A stretch of 64,000 nucleotides of DNA from Bradyrhizobium sp. 149 (GCF_023073915.1 NZ_JADPKK010000023.1:1-64000); one strand, 5' to 3'; shown: positions 8,752 to 18,718, counted from the stretch's first letter. Translations and numbers: made by a program. The notes: generated from the sequence alone by a model not told the origin.

Positions 8752-9738
8752 TTACTTCGCGACGAATCCGGCTTCCGTCATCAGCGACTTGTTGACGGCA
8801 TCGTCCTCCTCGAGGAATTGCACCATGTCCTTGCCGGTGAGGAAGATCGGCTTCAGCGCCTGCTTTTCCATGTAGTCCTTGTATTCCGCGGTCTGCGTCA
8901 CCTTGTGGAACAGCTCGACATAGAACGCCTGCTGTTCCGCGGTGACCTTGCCGGGCAGGAACATCGCGCGCAGCATCAAATACTGCACATCGACGCCCTC
9001 CTCCTTGCAGGTCGGGATGTCGGCCCAGGACTGCGTGTCCGTCACCTTGCTGGTGTAGGAGATTCGCTCCTTGTCGAACACGCAGAGCGGACGCACCTGG
9101 CCTGCACGCCAGACTTCGAGATTTTCCGATGGATTATTGACGTTGGATTCGGTGTGGTTGCCGACGAGCTGGGTCGCGGCCTCGCCGCCGGACTTGTAGG
9201 GCAGATAGGAGAATTTCGCGCCGGTCTTCTGCTCGAGGAACACAGTCAGCACGTGATCCTCGCGCTTGGAGCCGGTCCCGCCCATCTTGAACGGCGCGCT
9301 CGCCGCCTTCGCCGCGGCGACGAATTCCTTCACCGTCTTGGGACCCCCGCTGTTGTCCCACAGCACGAACTGGTCGAGCGCAATCACCGAAACCGGGGTC
9401 AGCTCACGCCAGTTGAACGGGATCTTCGCCGACAGCGGCAGCATGTAGATCAGCGAATAGGCGATCAGCACCTTGTTGGGGTCGCCCTCGCTGGATTTCA
9501 TGTACATCAGCGCTTCGGCGCCGGAAGCCCCGCCCTTGAGCGAGACCACAATCGGCTGCTTCATCAGATTGTTCTTCTGGATGGCGGCCTGCATCATCCG
9601 CGCCATCTGGTCGGAGGCGCCGCCCGCGCCCGCCGCCACCACGATCTCGACCGGTTTGGTCGGCTCCCAGCCGGCGAAGGCCGGCGTGCCGCAAAGCGCA
9701 GCCGCCAGGGCGATCGCGGCCTTGATTCCATGTCCCAC
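8752..9738 (-). CDS. tctC: Periplasmic Bug/TctC-family solute-binding receptor
   Basis: A 328-residue periplasmic binding protein. A signal peptide ends ALCGTPAFAGW. The ligand-loop motifs of the family are present: VVAAGAGGASDQMARMM and YLPYKSGGEAATQLVGNH. It delivers a carboxylate to TctAB. The GTG at 9738 follows GGGAAG at suitable spacing, and no ATG fits this frame. It is first in the operon, 155 bp before tctB. An unusually Cys-containing region (PLCVFDKER, IPTCKEEG) could form a disulphide. Confidence 0.9.
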   Translation of the reverse strand: MGHGIKAAIALAAALCGTPAFAGWEPTKPVEIVVAAGAGGASDQMARMMQAAIQKNNLMKQPIVVSLKGGASGAEALMYMKSSEGDPNKVLIAYSLIYMLPLSAKIPFNWRELTPVSVIALDQFVLWDNSGGPKTVKEFVAAAKAASAPFKMGGTGSKREDHVLTVFLEQKTGAKFSYLPYKSGGEAATQLVGNHTESNVNNPSENLEVWRAGQVRPLCVFDKERISYTSKVTDTQSWADIPTCKEEGVDVQYLMLRAMFLPGKVTAEQQAFYVELFHKVTQTAEYKDYMEKQALKPIFLTGKDMVQFLEEDDAVNKSLMTEAGFVAK

Positions 9739-9984
9739 GACGCGTCTTCCCTATGCTCTTGTTCGGATTGGAAATTCAGAGGTGAATTCAGCGCCCATTG
9801 TGCTGGCGAATCCAGCCGAGTTCAAGCCGTCCGATGTCATCCCTCTTATGACTTTGGAATGAGACAAGCCTCGCGGAATTGGGTTACAACCCAGCCGCTA
9901 CTCTCGCGGAGGCTCCGAAATAAGGATCGATGGCTTGATCAGGTCCAGAGATTTAAGAATCCTAGATATTTCGAGTAAGTAGAG

Positions 9985-10335
9985 ATGCCGCGCCTCCTCT
10001 ACATCAACGAGAGATTTGGCCACGATGCGACGATCATCTTGGACAGTGGAGAGGCCTGTTGGATCTCCGTGGGTAAGAAGGGCGTGTTAGTACGTTCTCA
10101 CAAGCATAGCTTCTGGGGCGGATTACTGGGAAGCCTCGTTGGTCCGAAGCTCTATGAGGAGCGAGATATTTACCGAGCGCTAAGCCTTGCTCAAGCTCTC
10201 ACTGCAACGTTTCGGCCGGTTCCACAGATTGGGTGCAAGGACGTGATACTCAAAGCGTTCTGTACAGCGGTTTGGTACTGCTCTTCACCCGAACGAGTTA
10301 CGGATGTTTTAAATGAGCCCGCGCTGCTCCAGTAG
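9985..10335 (+). CDS. Hypothetical protein, 116 residues
   Basis: MPRLLYINERFGHDATIILD begins a compact frame with no membrane segment and one Gly-rich turn (FWGGLLGSLVGPKLYEE). It lies in AT-richer DNA than its neighbours, next to a truncated P63C-type gene, in what looks like a small accessory insertion between tctC and the crotonase gene. The ribosome-binding site is weak (GTAGAG). Function unknown. Confidence 0.45.
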   Translation: MPRLLYINERFGHDATIILDSGEACWISVGKKGVLVRSHKHSFWGGLLGSLVGPKLYEERDIYRALSLAQALTATFRPVPQIGCKDVILKAFCTAVWYCSSPERVTDVLNEPALLQ

Positions 10336-10477
10336 CGTTGCCGCCCGTAGCCCGATTCATAGAGGCCCTTTTCTCCCGGTCATGGAACGCCCATGGCCAC
10401 ACAGCTTTCACTTCGGCTTGTATGGGCCTGATCAGTTTCGTACTTGCAATTTTCTGATGCAACCATATTCCTGAAAT

Positions 10478-11113
10478 ATGGATGCGACCAGAAAAGTCAG
10501 TGTAAATCACGATCACCAACTGAGAAGAGCGCGGTGGAAAGTGCAGTGGGGAGTGCCCGCCCGTGCGGCCGGTGGCATTGCAAGAGCAGCTACACTGTCC
10601 GATGACGAGCGAAGGGAGATTGCTCGGAAGGCCGCCAAAGCCCGTTGGGCGAGACACTTGCCGCAGGCCACGCATGAGGGCGTCATTCGATTCGGAACCA
10701 TCGAGATTGAGGTTAGTGTTCTCGACGATGGGCAGCGTGTGATCACGCAAAGCGGCTTTATGGTCGGCCTAGGTCGCATTCGCCCACCTAAAGGACGTCA
10801 ATACTACAGGGGCAGCGCCAATCTGCCCGCTTTTTTGAAGGTCCCGAATCTAAAGCCCTTCATCAGCGAAGACTTGCTCGAGCTAGCAAACCAGATTGAA
10901 TTCCGCTCCAAAAAAGGCGTCAAGGCATTCGGGTACAAAGCGCGCTTCCTCGCAGAGGCCTGTGACGTCTTTGCGTGCGCCCAGCGCGCCGGAGTCCTAA
11001 AAGCCACTCAGCGCAATGTCGCTGACCGCGCCCGAATTATTGCGGAGCAGCTCAAACTCTCAGGTACGACCCACCTCATTAATGAAGCTACGCGTCATCA
11101 GGAAGCGCGCTGA
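10478..11113 (+). pseudogene. P63C-domain-type protein, N-terminal part only
   Basis: The 211 residues follow the N-terminal layout I know from P63C-domain proteins: LSDDERREIARKAAKARWA, then LPQATHEGVIRFGTIEIEVS, a regulator-like RVITQSGFMVGLGR, LKPFISEDLLELANQIEF and GYKARFLAEACDVFACAQRAGVL. The frame ends just after HLINEATRHQEAR, where full-length relatives continue into the C-terminal P63C domain. That C-terminal half is absent in all frames downstream, so the gene appears truncated. Its role is unknown; relatives occur on mobile DNA. A stable short form cannot be excluded. Confidence 0.55.
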
Positions 11114-11232
11114 AAATGGGTGCAGCAATACGTCCGGGTGCTTCTCGGCGCAGGGAACTCGCAGAACGGGCACAGCAGGTTCGATTGATGGCAAGCCCCT
11201 GCATTCTTTCGTTCTGAAGTGTCAATCTGGTA

Positions 11233-12030
11233 TCACTTGCCCTTCCAGTTCGGCGTGCGCTTGTTGAGGAAGGCGTCCATTCCCTCGCGGAAATCTTCGC
11301 TCATATAGGCCTTGAGGATCAGATCCTCGCCCTCTTCGCGCGACAGCGTGCGGCGGATGCGACGCACTGCCTCCTTGGTCGCTTCAAGCGTCAGCGGGGC
11401 GTGGCTCGCGACGAGCTTGGCGGTCTCGTCAGCACGGCGCTGCAACGTCTCGACGTCGGGAACGATTTCGTTGAGCAGGCCGAGGGCCAGTGCTTCCGGC
11501 GCCTCGACCAGGCGCGCCTTGAAGATCAAATCCTTGGTGCGGGCGGGGCCGACCAGCGAGACGACGCGGCTGATATTCGACATCGACAGGCAGTTGCCGA
11601 GCGTGCGCGCGATCGGAAAACCGATGCGCGTCGCTTCAGTCCCGATGCGGAGGTCGCAGCAGGCCGCAATGCCGGCGCCGCCGCCGGTGCAGGCCCCCGC
11701 GATCGCCGCGATCACGGGCACGCGGCACTGCTCGAGCGTGCCGAGCACGCGATCGATCCTCGCCTCATAGTCGAGCGCATCCTGCGCGGTTTTGAACGCG
11801 CGGAATTGAGAAATGTCGGTGCCGGAGGCAAACGCCTTGTCGCCGGCGCCAGTCAGGATCAGCGCCTTGATCGTGCGGTCGGCATTGATCTCCTGGCAGA
11901 TCTCCGCCATGCGCTCGTACATGGCGAAGGTCAGTGCGTTGCGCGCCTGCGGGCGGTTGAACGTGATCCGCGCGATGCCGTCCGTGACGGAGTAGAGCAG
12001 GTCTTCATTCGCAGTCGTCGGTGCGTTCAT
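11233..12030 (-). CDS. Enoyl-CoA hydratase/isomerase (crotonase) family protein lacking both catalytic Glu
   Basis: A 265-residue crotonase-fold protein. The oxyanion-hole elements are present (KAFASGTDISQF and GACTGGGAGIAACCDLRIG). However, the two glutamates of a true enoyl-CoA hydratase (GGxCE and QPE positions) are replaced, here GGGAG and GFPIAR. The second half (LVEAPEALALGLLNEIVPD) is typical. So the fold and CoA binding are clear, but hydratase chemistry is doubtful; another crotonase reaction such as isomerisation, decarboxylation or thioester hydrolysis is possible. The gene precedes the serine-glyoxylate aminotransferase in transcription order only in the reverse sense: both are minus strand, 43 bp apart. 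Confidence 0.85.
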   Translation of the reverse strand: MNAPTTANEDLLYSVTDGIARITFNRPQARNALTFAMYERMAEICQEINADRTIKALILTGAGDKAFASGTDISQFRAFKTAQDALDYEARIDRVLGTLEQCRVPVIAAIAGACTGGGAGIAACCDLRIGTEATRIGFPIARTLGNCLSMSNISRVVSLVGPARTKDLIFKARLVEAPEALALGLLNEIVPDVETLQRRADETAKLVASHAPLTLEATKEAVRRIRRTLSREEGEDLILKAYMSEDFREGMDAFLNKRTPNWKGK

Positions 12031-12073
12031 CGCGCGCTCTCTTTTCTCTAGGTTGGTTCGGTGACCTGAGCCT

Positions 12074-13273
12074 TCAAGCCACCTGAGCCTTGGCCATCGG
12101 CACCGCGTCGCGTCCCTTCAGGACGTCCATAGCCGCCAACACGCCGCCGCTCCGGTGCGGAATCTTTGCAAGATCGAGGCCCATCTCAACGCCGGCGAGC
12201 GTGCCCATCAGCATCAGATCATTGAAGTGGCCGATATGACCGATGCGGAACACCTTGCCCTTGACCTTGTTCAGGCCGGTGCCGAGCGACATGTCGAAGT
12301 TTTCCAGCACCACCTTGCGGAAGGCATCGGCGTCATGTCCGTCCGGCACGCGCACCCCGGTCAGAGCCGGCGAATGCGCGGCAGGATCGGCGCACTGCGT
12401 CTCCAGGCCCCAGACCTTGATCGCGGCACGCGTCGCCGCGCTGTGACGCTTGTGCCGGGTCCAGACGTTCTCGAGCCCCTCCTCCTCCAGCATCTTGACC
12501 GCTTCGCGCAGGCCGTAGAGCAAATTGGTCGCGGGCGTATAGGGGAAGGTGCCGAGCTTGTTGAAGCCGATGACCTCCTGCCAGTCCCAATAGGAGCGCA
12601 TGCCGGGGTTGGCCTTTGCCACCGCGAGCGCCTTCTCCGAGACGGCGTTGAAGCCGAGGCCCGGCGGCAGCATCAGGCCCTTCTGCGAGCCGGCGACCGA
12701 CACGTCGATGCCCCAGGCATCGTGCTCATACTCCATCGAGCCGAGGCCGGAGATGGTGTCGACCATCAGCAGGGCCGGATGCTTGACCCGGTCGAGCAGC
12801 TTGCGCACTTCAAGTGGCGGCGTCACGCAGCCGGTCGAAGTCTCGTTGTGGACGACGCAGACCGCCTTGATGGTATGCTGCTTGTCGGCGGCAAGGCGCT
12901 TCTCGATCTCGGCGAGGTCCGCACCATGGCGCCAGTCGCTCGGGACGAAGTCGACGTCGAGCTTGAACTTTTCTGCGATACCGCGCCACAGCACGGCGAA
13001 TTGGCCGGTCTCGCACATCAGGACCTTGTCGCCGGGCGCGAGCACGTTGACCATCGCAGCTTCCCAGGCGCCGGTGCCGGACGAGGGGAAGATGATCACG
13101 GGCTGCTTGGTGCGGAACACCCGCTGCATTCCCGCGAGGACGGCGAAACCGAGCTCGGCGAACTCCGGACCGCGATGGTCCAGCGTCGGCATGTCCATCG
13201 CCCGCAGCACCCGGTCGGGCACGTTGGTCGGTCCTGGAATCTGTAGGAAATGCCTTCCAGTATGCACGGTCAT
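12074..13273 (-). CDS. sgaA: Serine-glyoxylate aminotransferase (class V PLP enzyme)
   Basis: A 399-residue class V aminotransferase. The opening GRHFLQIPGPTNVPDRVLRA is family-specific. Asp172 (MVDTISG) binds the PLP ring nitrogen and Lys198 (AGSQKGLMLPPG) is the Schiff-base lysine. The C-terminal FRIGHIGHFND binds substrate carboxylate. The enzyme converts serine and glyoxylate to hydroxypyruvate and glycine. The start at 13273 follows AAGGA; an upstream extension lacks signals. It is divergent from the FAD/Fe-S oxidase, sharing a 244-bp promoter region, which fits a joint glyoxylate role. Confidence 0.92.
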   Translation of the reverse strand: MTVHTGRHFLQIPGPTNVPDRVLRAMDMPTLDHRGPEFAELGFAVLAGMQRVFRTKQPVIIFPSSGTGAWEAAMVNVLAPGDKVLMCETGQFAVLWRGIAEKFKLDVDFVPSDWRHGADLAEIEKRLAADKQHTIKAVCVVHNETSTGCVTPPLEVRKLLDRVKHPALLMVDTISGLGSMEYEHDAWGIDVSVAGSQKGLMLPPGLGFNAVSEKALAVAKANPGMRSYWDWQEVIGFNKLGTFPYTPATNLLYGLREAVKMLEEEGLENVWTRHKRHSAATRAAIKVWGLETQCADPAAHSPALTGVRVPDGHDADAFRKVVLENFDMSLGTGLNKVKGKVFRIGHIGHFNDLMLMGTLAGVEMGLDLAKIPHRSGGVLAAMDVLKGRDAVPMAKAQVA

Positions 13274-13517
13274 CGGCGTCCTTCCCGGTCTTTGAGGCTT
13301 GTCTCTGAGTCTGTCTTGGAATCTGTCTTGGCCTTGAGCCCAGCTTGACTTCGGGCCTGTTGGCCTGAAGGGGGCTGCGCGAGCCGCTCGAATATCACTA
13401 TTCGCCGGGCTTGTCCCTCGCCGGGCGGGGTCCGTCAATGCACAAGAAGCAGGGCTCGCCTTGCCAAGGGCCGTGCCCGTAGGCAAGACGGAGGCGGCGA
13501 ACAGGCAAGAGCGGACC

Positions 13518-16500
13518 ATGGCAGCGGAAGTGCCCGGGAAATCACAGGAATCGGCCAAAAGGGACGGCATAGCGGCACGTCTGGCCCGAGAAATTACCGG
13601 CGACGTCCTGTTCGACGGTTTCAGCCGCGGCCGCTACGCCACCGACGCCTCGTTCTATCAGATCGTGCCTGCGGGCGTGGTCGTGCCCAAGACCATGGAC
13701 GAGGCCCTCAAGACACTGGCGATCGCGCGCGACGAGGGTCTGAAGGTCACCCCGCGCGGCGGCGGCACCTCGCAATGCGGCCAGACCGTCAATGACGGCC
13801 TCGTGGTCGATCTCTCGAAGCACCTGAACCGGATCCTGTCGCTCGACGTCGAAGGACGGACCTGCGTGGTCGAGCCCGGCATCGTGCTCGACCACCTCAA
13901 CCGCCAGCTTAGGAAACACGGCCTGTGGTTTCCGGTCGACGTCTCCACGGCCTCGCGCGCCACCATCGGCGGCATGGCAGGCAACAATTCCTGCGGCGGC
14001 CGTAGCTTGCGCTACGGCACCATGCGCGACAACACGCTGTCGATGGAGGCTGCGCTCGCGGACGGCACACTGAATCGTTACGGCGAGGTGTCGGGCGATC
14101 TCTCAGATTTCGATGCGAACGACAGCGCGCGCGCCCTGTTCCGCGACATGCTCGATCTCGGCGCCCGCGAGGCCGGGGAGATCGCCGCGCGTTTCCCAAA
14201 GGTGCAGCGCCGCGTCGGCGGCTATAATCTCGACGCGCTGGTGCCGCGCAATGCGCGCAACAACATGGCGCATCTTCTCGTCGGCTCCGAGGGCACCCTC
14301 GCCTTCACCACCAGGGTCGAGCTGAAGCTGTGGCCCGTGATCCGCAACAAGGCGCTCGGCGTCTGCCATTTCGGCAGTTTTTACGAGGCGATGGACGCGG
14401 CCCAGCATCTGGTCAGGCTGAAGCCGATCGCCGTCGAGCTGGTTGACCGCACCATGCTGGCGCTCGGCCGCGACATCGCGATGTTCCGGCCGATCATCTC
14501 TACCGCAATCAAGGGTGATCCGGATGCGGTGCTGGTGGTCGAATTCGCCGAGGAGGATCAGACGGACAACCTCCTACGCCTGAAGCAGCTCGGCGAGCTG
14601 ATGGGCGATCTCGGCTTCGGCTGGAATAACGACAAGCGCAAATGGGGCGGCGTGGTCGAGATCACCGAGCCCGCGCTGCAGAGCGGGATCGCCGATTTCC
14701 GCGCAGCCGGCCTCAACGTCATGATGTCGATGAAGCAGGAGGGAAAGCCGGTCTCCTTCGTCGAGGACTGCGCCGTGCCGCTGCCGCATCTCGCCGACTA
14801 CACTGCGCGCTTGAGTGAGGTGTTCGCCAGGCACGGCACCAGCGGTACGATGTACGCCCACGCCTCCGAAGGTTGCCTGCATGTGCGGCCGGTGTTGAAT
14901 CTGAAGCTCGAGAAGGATGTCAAGGCGATGCGCGCCATCGCCGAAGAGGCGTTCGAGCTGGTGCGCGAATACAAGGGCTCGCATTCCGGCGAGCATGGCG
15001 ATGGCCTGGTGCGCTCCGAATTCCACGAAACAATGTTCGGCGAGCGCTTGGTCGCCGACTTCCGCGAGGTGAAGCAGCGCTTCGATCCCGATGGCGTGCT
15101 CAACCCCGGCAAGATCGTCGACGCACCGAAGATGGACGATCGTTCGCTGTTCCGCTTCAAGCCTGAGTATCGCGTCGCTGAGCTCAAGACAAAACTCGAC
15201 TGGTCCGCTTATCCCGGGGCCGGCGGTGGTTTTCAGGGCGCGGTCGAGATGTGCAACAACAACGGCGCCTGCCGCAAGCTCGAAGGCGGCGTGATGTGCC
15301 CGTCCTACCGCGCGACGCGCAACGAAAAGGACGTGACGCGAGGCCGCGCCAACACGCTGCGCCTCGCGATCTCCGGCCAACTTGGCGCGGGCGCACTCTC
15401 CTCCGACGAGATGATGGAAACGCTGAAGCTCTGCGTGTCCTGCAAGGCTTGCCGCCACGAATGCCCAACCGGCGTCGACATGGCCAAGATGAAGATCGAG
15501 GTGCTCGCCGCGCGCGCGGCCTCGCACGGCCTGACCTTGCGTGACCGCCTGGTCGGCTACCTCCCGCGCTATGCCGGTCTCGCGTCGCGCTTCGCGCTGC
15601 TGGCGAATTTGCGCAACCGCAGCCCGCTGTTGCGAAAGCTGTTCGAGCATTTTGCCGGCATCAGCGCGCGCCGCACGCTCCCCGCCTTCCGCAGCGATGT
15701 GTTTGCACCGCCCGCGGACAGCGTGGGACCGAAATCCGGCCGCGAACTCGTGCTGTTCGCCGACACCTTCAACCGCATCTATGAGCGCGAAAATCTCGAC
15801 GCCGCGCTGCGCGTGCTCGCGGCGGGCGGCTATCGCGTGCATCTGCCGAAACCCGCAAGCGGCGGCCGGCCGCTGTGCTGCGGCCGCACCTTCCTGTCAG
15901 CGGGTCTCGTCGACGAAGCCAAAGTCGAACTCGATCGTCTCGTTGCCGCATTTGCACCCTTTGCCGCGCGCGGCGTGCCGATCGTCGGTCTCGAGCCAAG
16001 TTGCCTGCTGACCCTGCGCGACGAGCTCGCCTCACTGCGCAAGGACGATGACGCCAAGGCGGTCAGCGCCCACGCGCTGACCTTCGAGGAGTTCCTGGTG
16101 CGGGAAGCCGAGGCCGGCCGGCTGCAACTGCCGCTCGGCGCGATCGCCGACAAGGCAATGGTGCACGGCCATTGCCATCAAAAATCATTCGGCGCCTTCA
16201 AGCCGGTCGAGCAGGTGCTGCGTTTGATCCCCGGCCTGAGGGTCGAGACCATCGAGTCGAGCTGCTGCGGCATGGCCGGCGCCTTCGGCTATGGCGCGGA
16301 CACCTACGATGCCTCGATCGAGATGGCCGAGCTCTCGCTGCTGCCTGCCGTGCGCCGTGCAGATCAGGCGACGCTGGTCGTTGCCGGTGGCACCTCCTGC
16401 CGGCACCAGATCCAGGACGGCGCCCAGCGCGAAGCCCTTCACGTCGCACGCGTGCTGGCGATGAGCCTTGATCGCGCAAAGACCCAACCCACAACCACTC

Positions 16501-16529
16501 CCATTACGAAGGAAACGAGCCATGGCTGA
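13518..16529 (+). CDS. Two-domain FAD-linked 2-hydroxyacid oxidase with Fe-S/CCG domain
   Basis: A 1003-residue fusion. Residues about 30-540 form a VAO/PCMH-type FAD domain (PRGGGTSQCG; TIGGMAGNNSCGGRSLRYG; GSEGTLAFTTRVELK; GSHSGEHGDGLVRSEFH; FDPDGVLNPGKIVD), as in D-2-hydroxyglutarate, D-lactate and glycolate oxidases. A ferredoxin-like part follows with Cys near 579-597 (CNNNGACRKLEGGVMCPS) and 639-649 (CVSCKACRHECP). Then come the CCG motifs (PLCCGRTF, GLEPSC, GHCHQKS, SSCCGMAG) of GlpC/HdrD-type subunits. It probably oxidises a 2-hydroxyacid and passes electrons to quinone. The neighbours suggest glycolate or a relative. The stop overlaps the next gene. Confidence 0.9.
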   Translation: MAAEVPGKSQESAKRDGIAARLAREITGDVLFDGFSRGRYATDASFYQIVPAGVVVPKTMDEALKTLAIARDEGLKVTPRGGGTSQCGQTVNDGLVVDLSKHLNRILSLDVEGRTCVVEPGIVLDHLNRQLRKHGLWFPVDVSTASRATIGGMAGNNSCGGRSLRYGTMRDNTLSMEAALADGTLNRYGEVSGDLSDFDANDSARALFRDMLDLGAREAGEIAARFPKVQRRVGGYNLDALVPRNARNNMAHLLVGSEGTLAFTTRVELKLWPVIRNKALGVCHFGSFYEAMDAAQHLVRLKPIAVELVDRTMLALGRDIAMFRPIISTAIKGDPDAVLVVEFAEEDQTDNLLRLKQLGELMGDLGFGWNNDKRKWGGVVEITEPALQSGIADFRAAGLNVMMSMKQEGKPVSFVEDCAVPLPHLADYTARLSEVFARHGTSGTMYAHASEGCLHVRPVLNLKLEKDVKAMRAIAEEAFELVREYKGSHSGEHGDGLVRSEFHETMFGERLVADFREVKQRFDPDGVLNPGKIVDAPKMDDRSLFRFKPEYRVAELKTKLDWSAYPGAGGGFQGAVEMCNNNGACRKLEGGVMCPSYRATRNEKDVTRGRANTLRLAISGQLGAGALSSDEMMETLKLCVSCKACRHECPTGVDMAKMKIEVLAARAASHGLTLRDRLVGYLPRYAGLASRFALLANLRNRSPLLRKLFEHFAGISARRTLPAFRSDVFAPPADSVGPKSGRELVLFADTFNRIYERENLDAALRVLAAGGYRVHLPKPASGGRPLCCGRTFLSAGLVDEAKVELDRLVAAFAPFAARGVPIVGLEPSCLLTLRDELASLRKDDDAKAVSAHALTFEEFLVREAEAGRLQLPLGAIADKAMVHGHCHQKSFGAFKPVEQVLRLIPGLRVETIESSCCGMAGAFGYGADTYDASIEMAELSLLPAVRRADQATLVVAGGTSCRHQIQDGAQREALHVARVLAMSLDRAKTQPTTTPITKETSHG

Positions 16530-16950
16530 CCTCACGCTCGACACCGCCCGCAAGATCCTCGACGCCGCCTTCGCGAAATCCACCGAGCTGAAGCTGAAGC
16601 CGCTGGTCGTCACCGTCCTTGACGCCCGCGGTGTGCTCAAGATCGCCGCGGCGCAGGACGGCACCAGCCTGATGCGCGCCGAGATCGCGCACGGCAAGGC
16701 CTATGGCGCGCTCGCATTGGGCATGGGTTCGCGGGCTTTATTCCAGCGCGCACAGGAGCAGGCCTATTTCATCGGCGCCGTGAACACCATGGCCAAGGGC
16801 GCGCTGGTGCCGGTCCCCGGCGGCGTGCTGATCATGGACGGAACGACGCTGCTCGGCGCCGTCGGAGTCAGCGGAGATACATCCGACAACGATGAAGCTT
16901 GTGCGGTGGCTGGTATCCAAGCTGCAGGATTAAAGGCGAACGCCGGGTAA
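16522..16950 (+). CDS. GlcG/HbpS family protein
   Basis: A 142-residue single-domain protein of the GlcG/HbpS (heme-degrading domain-like) family. It reads MADLTLDTARKILDAAF, with the conserved VTVLDARGVLKIAAAQDG and PVPGGVLIMDG followed by GAVGVSG. It overlaps the stop of the oxidase gene by 8 bp and has GAAGGA upstream, so it is translationally coupled. GlcG is encoded with glycolate oxidase subunits in other bacteria, which supports a glycolate or related role for the upstream gene. Its biochemical role is not settled. Confidence 0.88.
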   Translation: MADLTLDTARKILDAAFAKSTELKLKPLVVTVLDARGVLKIAAAQDGTSLMRAEIAHGKAYGALALGMGSRALFQRAQEQAYFIGAVNTMAKGALVPVPGGVLIMDGTTLLGAVGVSGDTSDNDEACAVAGIQAAGLKANAG

Positions 16951-17914
16951 AGTCCGTGTGGCCGCAGAGCGCACCCGATAACGGCTTGGGCCGTCAGAGG
17001 CGATTCTCACGGCCGGCTGTCAGACCTAACACCAAGCACATTCGGCCGCGCCGGCACTTCGCTTCATCGGCGGAACTTGCCCGCTATGAAAAGAGGTGAT
17101 CGGCCAACGACTCGTGTCGTGCGCTGTTCGTTCTTTTACAACCGCGTGTCACAACCCAGCACTCGCACAGGGTGTTCCGCGGGTGAACGCCAGACTTGCC
17201 CCGCCAAATTCAAGCCGAGCAACAAAGAGTCAAAGCCGGCCAGCACCGATGGCTGCCAGAAGAACGTTATGGGAACCGAGAACGCGCCAGGCTCCTTGTT
17301 CCGCAGCGACGGGCTTCTATGTCATGGTTGCCAGGCTCACTTTGCTACTGGTTAGCTAACAGAAGTGCGCCAGCGTGAGCCGGCGGGCCTCCGCCGCCTC
17401 GGTCCTCCCGGTTCACGCCCAGAGGCCCTCTGAGACAATCTCGACGCGCGACATGCTTCCTCGAGGGCGCGCGGCAGGCGACGCCCGCGCGCCTACCCTT
17501 TCAAGGCCGTGTTAGAAAAAGCCGGCGTCGAGTTCTTGAGAATGGCGGGAGCGCGGGTGTGAGGCTGGCTAAGCTTGGCAGGCAGACTAAATGATGGGTG
17601 CGCAACCCCGCTCGGAAGATCTAATTGTACCGCTCGAAGATGCCGCGCCTTTGCGAGTTTTTGCATTCGGCAGCGAGACGTAGCCAAGCCTTCTTGTCCC
17701 ATCGTGCGTCCCAAAGGCGTACGAATGGTGAGGTCTATGCACGCCAAAGCGCATTGAGTTCCATCCAAGCACTTCACATACATTGACAAATTCCCCGCGC
17801 CTGTTTCGGAACAGGTGATGCAACGACGCTACAGCAATTCCCAGTAGAACGATTAGTTTCAGCGCGGCAGGTGGGCGCCTATTCATTGACTCGTTATTCT
17901 GGGGAGAGACTCGC
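16951..17914. other. 964-bp region without a recognisable gene
   Basis: This is the left border of the decayed region. Frames on both strands are short, overlapping and unlike any family I know. Composition is less GC-rich than the preceding core genes. The promoter of the following porin gene should lie near its right end. Confidence 0.5.
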
Positions 17915-18682
17915 ATGAAGAAGGTTATTGCGGCTGCCGCCGGAACATTGGCTCTAGCTCTGGCGGCTCCGGCCAGTGCGGCAGATATGGCGGCTAGGCC
18001 GTACACCAAGGCCCCGGCCCCGATGGTCGCTGCCATCTACGATTGGAGCGGCTTCTACATCGGCATCAACGGCGGCGGCGGGTCGAGCCACAAGTGCTGG
18101 GACTTCGTTACTCCTGTGACCGGCGTTTTGGTCGGCGAAGGTTGCCACAACGCGACAGGCGGTACCGTCGGCGGCCAGATCGGCTACCGCTGGCAGTCCG
18201 CCAATTGGGTGTTCGGGCTGGAAGGCCAAGGAAACTGGGCTGACTTCTCGGGCGACAACGTCAGCACGATCCCAGGGTTTGGGACTCGCAACCGTTCGCG
18301 CATCGACTCGTTCGGCCTCATCACCGGTCAGGTCGGTTACGCCTGGAACAACGTGCTGTTCTACGTGAAGGGCGGCGGCGCCGTCGTCGGCGACAAGTAC
18401 GATGTCTACGCGGCCCCAGGTACGTTCGGCGCAGGCACGCTGCTGGCTTCGGCAAGTGAAACTCGCTGGGGTGGGACGGTCGGGGCCGGTTTGGAGTTCG
18501 GCTTCGCACCCAACTGGTCGCTGGGCTTTGAGTACGACCACATCTTCCTTGGCAACCGCACGATCGGCTTGACAACGCCCCTGGGTGCGGCATTCGGCAG
18601 CGACCGTATTCGCCAGGACGTCGATATGGGCCTCGTCCGCTTGAACTATCGCTGGGGCGGTCCGGTCATCGCGAAGTACTGA
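17915..18682 (+). CDS. Outer-membrane beta-barrel protein (Omp25/RopB-like porin)
   Basis: A 255-residue beta-barrel protein. The signal peptide MKKVIAAAAGTLALALAAPA is cleaved after ASAAD. The family opening DWSGFYIGINGGGG and strand motifs QIGYRWQSANWVFGLEGQG and VGYAWNNVLFYVKGGGAV are present. The C-terminus is LVRLNYRWGGPVIAKY. The start follows a GGGGAGAG site. It has its own terminator at 18694-18718. A decayed copy of its second half lies at 37905-38361, suggesting duplication within the island. Confidence 0.92.
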   Translation: MKKVIAAAAGTLALALAAPASAADMAARPYTKAPAPMVAAIYDWSGFYIGINGGGGSSHKCWDFVTPVTGVLVGEGCHNATGGTVGGQIGYRWQSANWVFGLEGQGNWADFSGDNVSTIPGFGTRNRSRIDSFGLITGQVGYAWNNVLFYVKGGGAVVGDKYDVYAAPGTFGAGTLLASASETRWGGTVGAGLEFGFAPNWSLGFEYDHIFLGNRTIGLTTPLGAAFGSDRIRQDVDMGLVRLNYRWGGPVIAKY

Positions 18683-18693
18683 TCAGCTCGAAC

Positions 18694-18718
18694 AAGGCCG
18701 GCTCTTTGAGCCGGCCTT
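18694..18718 (+). terminator. Rho-independent terminator of the porin gene
   Basis: The stem AAGGCCGGCTC / GAGCCGGCCTT with a TTT loop lies 11 bp after the porin stop. The hairpin is perfect and the trailing T-tract is short. Confidence 0.8.

Noticed and set aside
10478..11232. Completing the P63C-type gene by a frameshift downstream of 11113
   Set aside because: None of the three frames after the stop carries the expected continuation of the C-terminal domain, so truncation is a better explanation than a point frameshift.
14574..15842. 422-codon minus-strand frame inside the FAD/Fe-S oxidase gene
   Set aside because: Antisense shadow of a strongly supported gene; no ribosome-binding site or family resemblance.
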